From assembly GCA_933228675.1 (NCBI GenBank), contig OW121743.1, forward strand, positions 12,738,871 to 12,802,870: a stretch of 64,000 bases of DNA, written 5' to 3'. This DNA is from Stomorhina lunata. Its lineage: Eukaryota; Arthropoda; Insecta; Diptera; Rhiniidae. The translations under genes were made by a program, and so were the position numbers. This document shows positions 60,745-64,000 of the stretch, piece by piece. Within the stretch, counting starts at the first letter, position 1. Each line of letters starts with the position of its first letter. The notes under the pieces are model-generated. The model was not told the DNA's origin. It worked only from the letters and a program-made list of their open reading frames with translations, and ran no database searches.

Positions 60745-62820
60745 CAAATGACAACATTTTTCACCGACAAAAGGGAGACCTAGTGAGTAAAAATAAAACG
60801 TGTACAATGAATTCCGTTTTTTAGGATAGCTCTAGTTTTCGAGATATAGCGTTATAAAAATATTTATTAGGTAGCGCAATAAATATTCGCATAACTCAAA
60901 AACTGTTTGTTTTCTTGAACTAAGTAAAAAAAAACGAAATTCGATAACAGAATTATCTTTCAGTAACACTTCACTTTTTTTTAATCGAATTAGTCGTTTT
61001 TGAAAAAAAATTTTTTGTTTGCAAAAAAAATATTTTTTTTTTAAAGAATCACAAAAAGGTTGCGCAATAAATATTCGCGTAACTCGAAAACTGTTTATTT
61101 TCTTGAACTAAGTAAAAAAGCCGAAATTCGGGAACAGAATTATCTTTTAGAAACACTTTATTTGTTTTAATCTGAGCAGTCGTTTTGGAAATAAATTTTT
61201 GCAAAAAAAAAAATTTTTGTTGAAAAATCACAAAAAGGTTGCGCAATAAATATTCGCATAACTCGAAAACTGTTTATTTTTTGAACTAAGTAAAAAAAAC
61301 CGAAATTCGATAACAGAATTATCTTTCAGAAACACTTTATGTTTTTTTAATCGGATGAGTCGTTTTGGAAATAAATTTTTTTGTTTACAAAAAAAACTTA
61401 TTTTTTTTTTTGAAAAATCACAAAAAGGTTGCGCAATAAATATTCGCATAACTCGAAAACTGTTTATTTTTTGAACTAAGTAGAAAAAACCGAAATTCAG
61501 GAACAGAATTATTTTTCGGAAACACTTTTTTTTTTTATTTTAATACGAGCAGTCGTTCTGGAAAAATTTTTTTGTTTGCAAAAAATTTTTTTTTTAAATC
61601 ACAAAAAGGTTGCACAATAAATATTCTCGTAACTCAAAAACTGTTTATTTTCTTGAACTAAATAAAAAAAACGAAATTCGGCAACAAAATTATCTTTCAG
61701 ACACATTTTACTTTTTTTGAATAGGACTAGTCGTTTTGGAAATAAATTTTTTTGTTTTTTTTTTTTTTTGAAAAATCACAAAAAGGTTGTGCAATAAATA
61801 TTCGCATAACTCGAAAACTGTTTATTTTTTGAACTAAGTAGAAAAAACCGAAATTCGGCAACAAAATTATCTTTTAGAAACACAAATTATGTTTTTTAAT
61901 TCAAGCAGTCGTTTTGAAAATGAATTTTTTTGTTTACAAGAAAAAATTGTTTTTCGAAAAATCACAAAAAGGTTGCGCAATAAATATTCGCATAACTCGA
62001 AAACTGTTTATTTTTTTGAACTAAATAAAAAACCGAAATTCGGCAACAAAATTATCTTTCAGAAACACTTTATTGATTTTAATACGGGCAGTCGTTTTGG
62101 AAATAAATATTTTTGATTGCAAAAAAAAAATTTTTTTGAAAAATCACAAAAAGGTTGCGCAATAAATATTCGCGTAACTCGAAAACTGTTCATTTTCTTG
62201 AACTGAGTAAAAAACCCGAAATTCGGCAATAGAATTATCTTTCAGAAACACTTTATTTTTTTTAATCCGATTAGTCAATTCAGAAATAAATTTTTTTGTC
62301 TGCAAAAAAATTTTTTTTTTCTTTTAAAATCACAAAAAGGTTGCGCAATAAATATTCGCATAACTCGAAAACTGTTTATTTTTTGAACTGAGTAAAAAAA
62401 AACGAAATTCGGCAACAAAATTATCTTTCAGAAAAACTTTATTTATTTGAATCCAAGCAGTCGTTATGGAAATAAATATTTCTGTTTGCAAACAAAAAAA
62501 TTTTTTTTTAAAAACCACCAAAATTTTTTTTTCAAAAATATTTTTTTTTGCCAAGAAAATTTCTCGAATGCAAAAAATAATAAATTTTTCAGAAAGATAA
62601 TTTTGTTGCTGAATTTCGGTTTTTTTACTAAGTTCAGGAAAATAAACAGTTTTCGAGTTACGCGATTATTTATAACGCTACCTGCTTCATTTTTTTACAC
62701 TATATCTCGAAAACTAGAGCTAACCTAAAAAAAACGGTTAGCCTCATTGAATTCAGCCTACTCGAATTATCTTTAACTACTAGGTCTCCCTTCTGTCTGT
62801 ATTTTTAACTAGCACAGTGT
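60745..62820. mobile_element. foldback-like element 2, left arm expanded
   Basis: Same family as 47,879-49,817 but inverted. The right end, AACTAGCACAGTG (62,808-62,820), is the inverse of element 1's left end; the left end (GACAACATTTTTCACCGACA) matches the inverse of element 1's right end. Nine tandem monomers of about 183 bp (GGTTGCGCAATAAATATTCG near 61,058, 61,239, 61,428, 61,786, 61,971, 62,156, 62,339) fill the left arm. The short right arm keeps ATATCTCGAAAACTAGAGCT. It lies within 52 bp of the small secreted-protein gene's unspliced stop codon. Confidence 0.78.
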
Positions 62821-62871
62821 AATATTCAAATTATTATCCTTATTTTTTTTTTTTTTAATTTTACTTCACTT

Positions 62872-63149
62872 TCATTTTCTTGAGTCCACTTTCATTTCCT
62901 CAATCAACTCATGAACCAACTCACCATTATCAGGTGTCTGGACTTCCAAATCAATAATAGTCTGCCTCGTTCGTATATTATGATCCAGCTTCTGTATAGC
63001 TTCCTCCAAGTGTCCCTTCAATAATTCCAAATGTCTTTTAAATCTTGGCTTTGTACAATTTCTGCATCGGTAGCACTTCGAACCCAGCCAAAGGTTAGCA
63101 AAGCAAAAACTACCAATAAAAACTGGAACTTGGAGTGCAGCGGCAGCAT
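62872..63149 (-). pseudogene. small secreted protein gene, frame broken by one base
   Basis: From the ATG at 63,149 the frame encodes a typical signal peptide (MLPLHSKFQ, then a hydrophobic LLVVFALLTFG and WVRSA) and about 14 further residues to QSQDLK. It then shifts: the continuing coding-like frame is one base off and reads RHLELLKGHLEEAIQKLDHN and on through an amphipathic acidic helix to a TGA at 62,874. The two frames meet at the TTTAAAAG run near 63,027-63,034, so one missing A (mutation or assembly error) explains the break. As read, frame 1 stops at about 63,018. A splice donor AATG|GTGAGT at 62,925 offers a second 3' end via 59,507. An initiator TCAGTT lies at 63,209-63,204. The intact product would be about 92 residues unspliced or 120 spliced. 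I recognise no family. Confidence 0.55.
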
Positions 63150-63203
63150 CTTTATGTTAAATTGTTAAATTGTGTGATGTTTTACGTTGGAGTTTTCTTG
63201 ATA

Positions 63204-63209
63204 AACTGA
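63204..63209 (-). promoter_or_regulatory. initiator element of the small secreted-protein gene
   Basis: Minus-strand TCAGTT, matching the fly initiator consensus TCAKTY, predicts a start at about 63,207 and a 58-nt 5' UTR. No clear TATA box; only a weak TTAAGAAAA about 30 bp upstream. Confidence 0.4.
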
Positions 63210-63214
63210 ATTTG

Positions 63215-63829
63215 TAACGAGATTTGGAGGTTTTCTTAACAAACTAAAATTTGAAAATTTAGTGGAGACAAACGTCAAACAACAAGACACCTGTTTTGGT
63301 CATAATAAATGGAGAATTTTTTCATGTTTTTTTTTTTTAATTTGTATGAATGAATTTGTCTTGATGTAAAAGTATGTAAAGTAAAATGTGTCAGTGTATT
63401 TGTGTCGTCAGTTTATGGAAAAGCCTTATGTAGTTAAGTATGTATTTACAGCCCCAGCCTCCAACTGGTGTTGAAAAACTTATTGATTCTTTTGCCACAA
63501 ATGTTCAACGGCAAGGAAACAGGTAAAACTTGTACATACTCGTAAACTTTATGAGATTTGTATTTTCGTTTGGTGGTGGCATTTTATGTGGCAGCTCAGA
63601 TTTATTTATAAAATCGTGCTTTTGATCGGTACATGATCGTATAAATGTGTATGTAAAAAGTTTTATGTATGGTCCGATAAAATGCCAAAGGACTTGATAT
63701 AATATACTAAACCGTCGATGTTATATCTTGACGGATTATATTAAAATATTAAGTGTTTAAAAATATCTGAGTATTATGAATACAGCTCCTAAATATTTAA
63801 GTTACCTTAAACTTTTGATTCTATTTATG
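63215..63829. other. intergenic, nothing recognised
   Basis: AT-rich 5' flank of the small secreted-protein gene. No other gene, RNA or clear repeat. Confidence 0.5.
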
Positions 63830-64000
63830 TTTTGGTTTCCGGGAGTGTTTTTTATATAAAAGCTATAGTCAAATATGGATCGATTTCTATAAAATTTGAC
63901 ATACTGACCAAAAGTTGCATAAAACTTGTCTGTTCTTAATTTAGTTGTCATAGATATTACAATTGTATTCAATTTATCAGCATAAATGTGATTCCCGGGG
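63830..64000. repeat. dispersed repeat running off the right edge
   Basis: Inverse relative of 4,890-5,190: shared TATAGTCAAATATGGATCGA, ACTGACCAAAAGTTGCATAA, TTCAATTTATCAGCATAAAT and a CCCGGGG end. Confidence 0.75.

Noticed and set aside
48566..62728. Phe/Lys-rich open frames within foldback elements
   Set aside because: They are translations of the 185-bp monomers and recur with each copy.

Overview
The window looks like a piece of a fly (dipteran) nuclear genome, probably a calyptrate fly such as a blow fly. This is inferred from four things: very AT-rich intergenic DNA, short 53-69 nt spliceosomal introns, many fly-type dispersed repeats and satellites, and a tandem cluster of insect GMC oxidoreductase genes. 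In Drosophila a cluster of this family, which includes ecdysone oxidase, lies inside an intron of flotillin-2. No flotillin exon was seen here. The species and one-to-one orthology cannot be fixed from the sequence alone.

All GMC genes lie on the minus strand. There is a 5' exon of one gene at the left edge (101-254) and seven complete two-exon genes, called here A (9,715-11,688), B (18,343-20,265), C (24,530-26,460), D (30,628-32,559), E (35,365-37,274), F (38,515-40,457) and G (53,411-55,316). Exon 1 (100-108 codons) carries a hydrophobic N-terminal segment and the FAD dinucleotide-binding motif. A phase-0 intron follows, and exon 2 (513-526 codons) carries both GMC signatures and the catalytic His/Asn region. 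Predicted proteins are 615-634 residues. All seven keep the FAD motif, the GGSG/GGTG signature and the catalytic His, so they look functional.

Genes B, C and D sit in about 6.1-kb tandem duplication units. Upstream of B and of C lies a broken GMC pseudogene. A C-terminal fragment and a central fragment are separated by a roughly 2.4-kb terminal-inverted-repeat element that carries 180-bp satellite repeats. A TATA-like box about 29 bp upstream of a conserved CCAGCATT start-site motif is shared by B, C, D and F.

The rest is mostly repeats: a 127-bp tandem array (32.9-35.05 kb), a roughly 350-bp family (12.2-14.0 kb and 41.1-43.0 kb), a 180-bp family (15.7-17.7 kb and inside the two inverted-repeat elements), and large arrays of a hairpin-forming 30-32-bp unit (43.7-45.6, 50.6-53.2, 55.5-56.7 and 57.7-58.9 kb). 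Two foldback-like elements in opposite orientation (47.88-49.82 and 60.75-62.82 kb) have one arm expanded into tandem copies of about 185 bp.

Two non-GMC genes are proposed. One is a plus-strand single-exon gene for a 180-residue Ser/Thr/Asn-rich protein (47,239-47,781) with a good TATA box. The other is a minus-strand small secreted protein (63,149-62,872) whose frame is broken by one base and which may splice to an exon at 59,371-59,507 across the second foldback element. No rRNA, intact tRNA, CRISPR or transposase gene was recognised.
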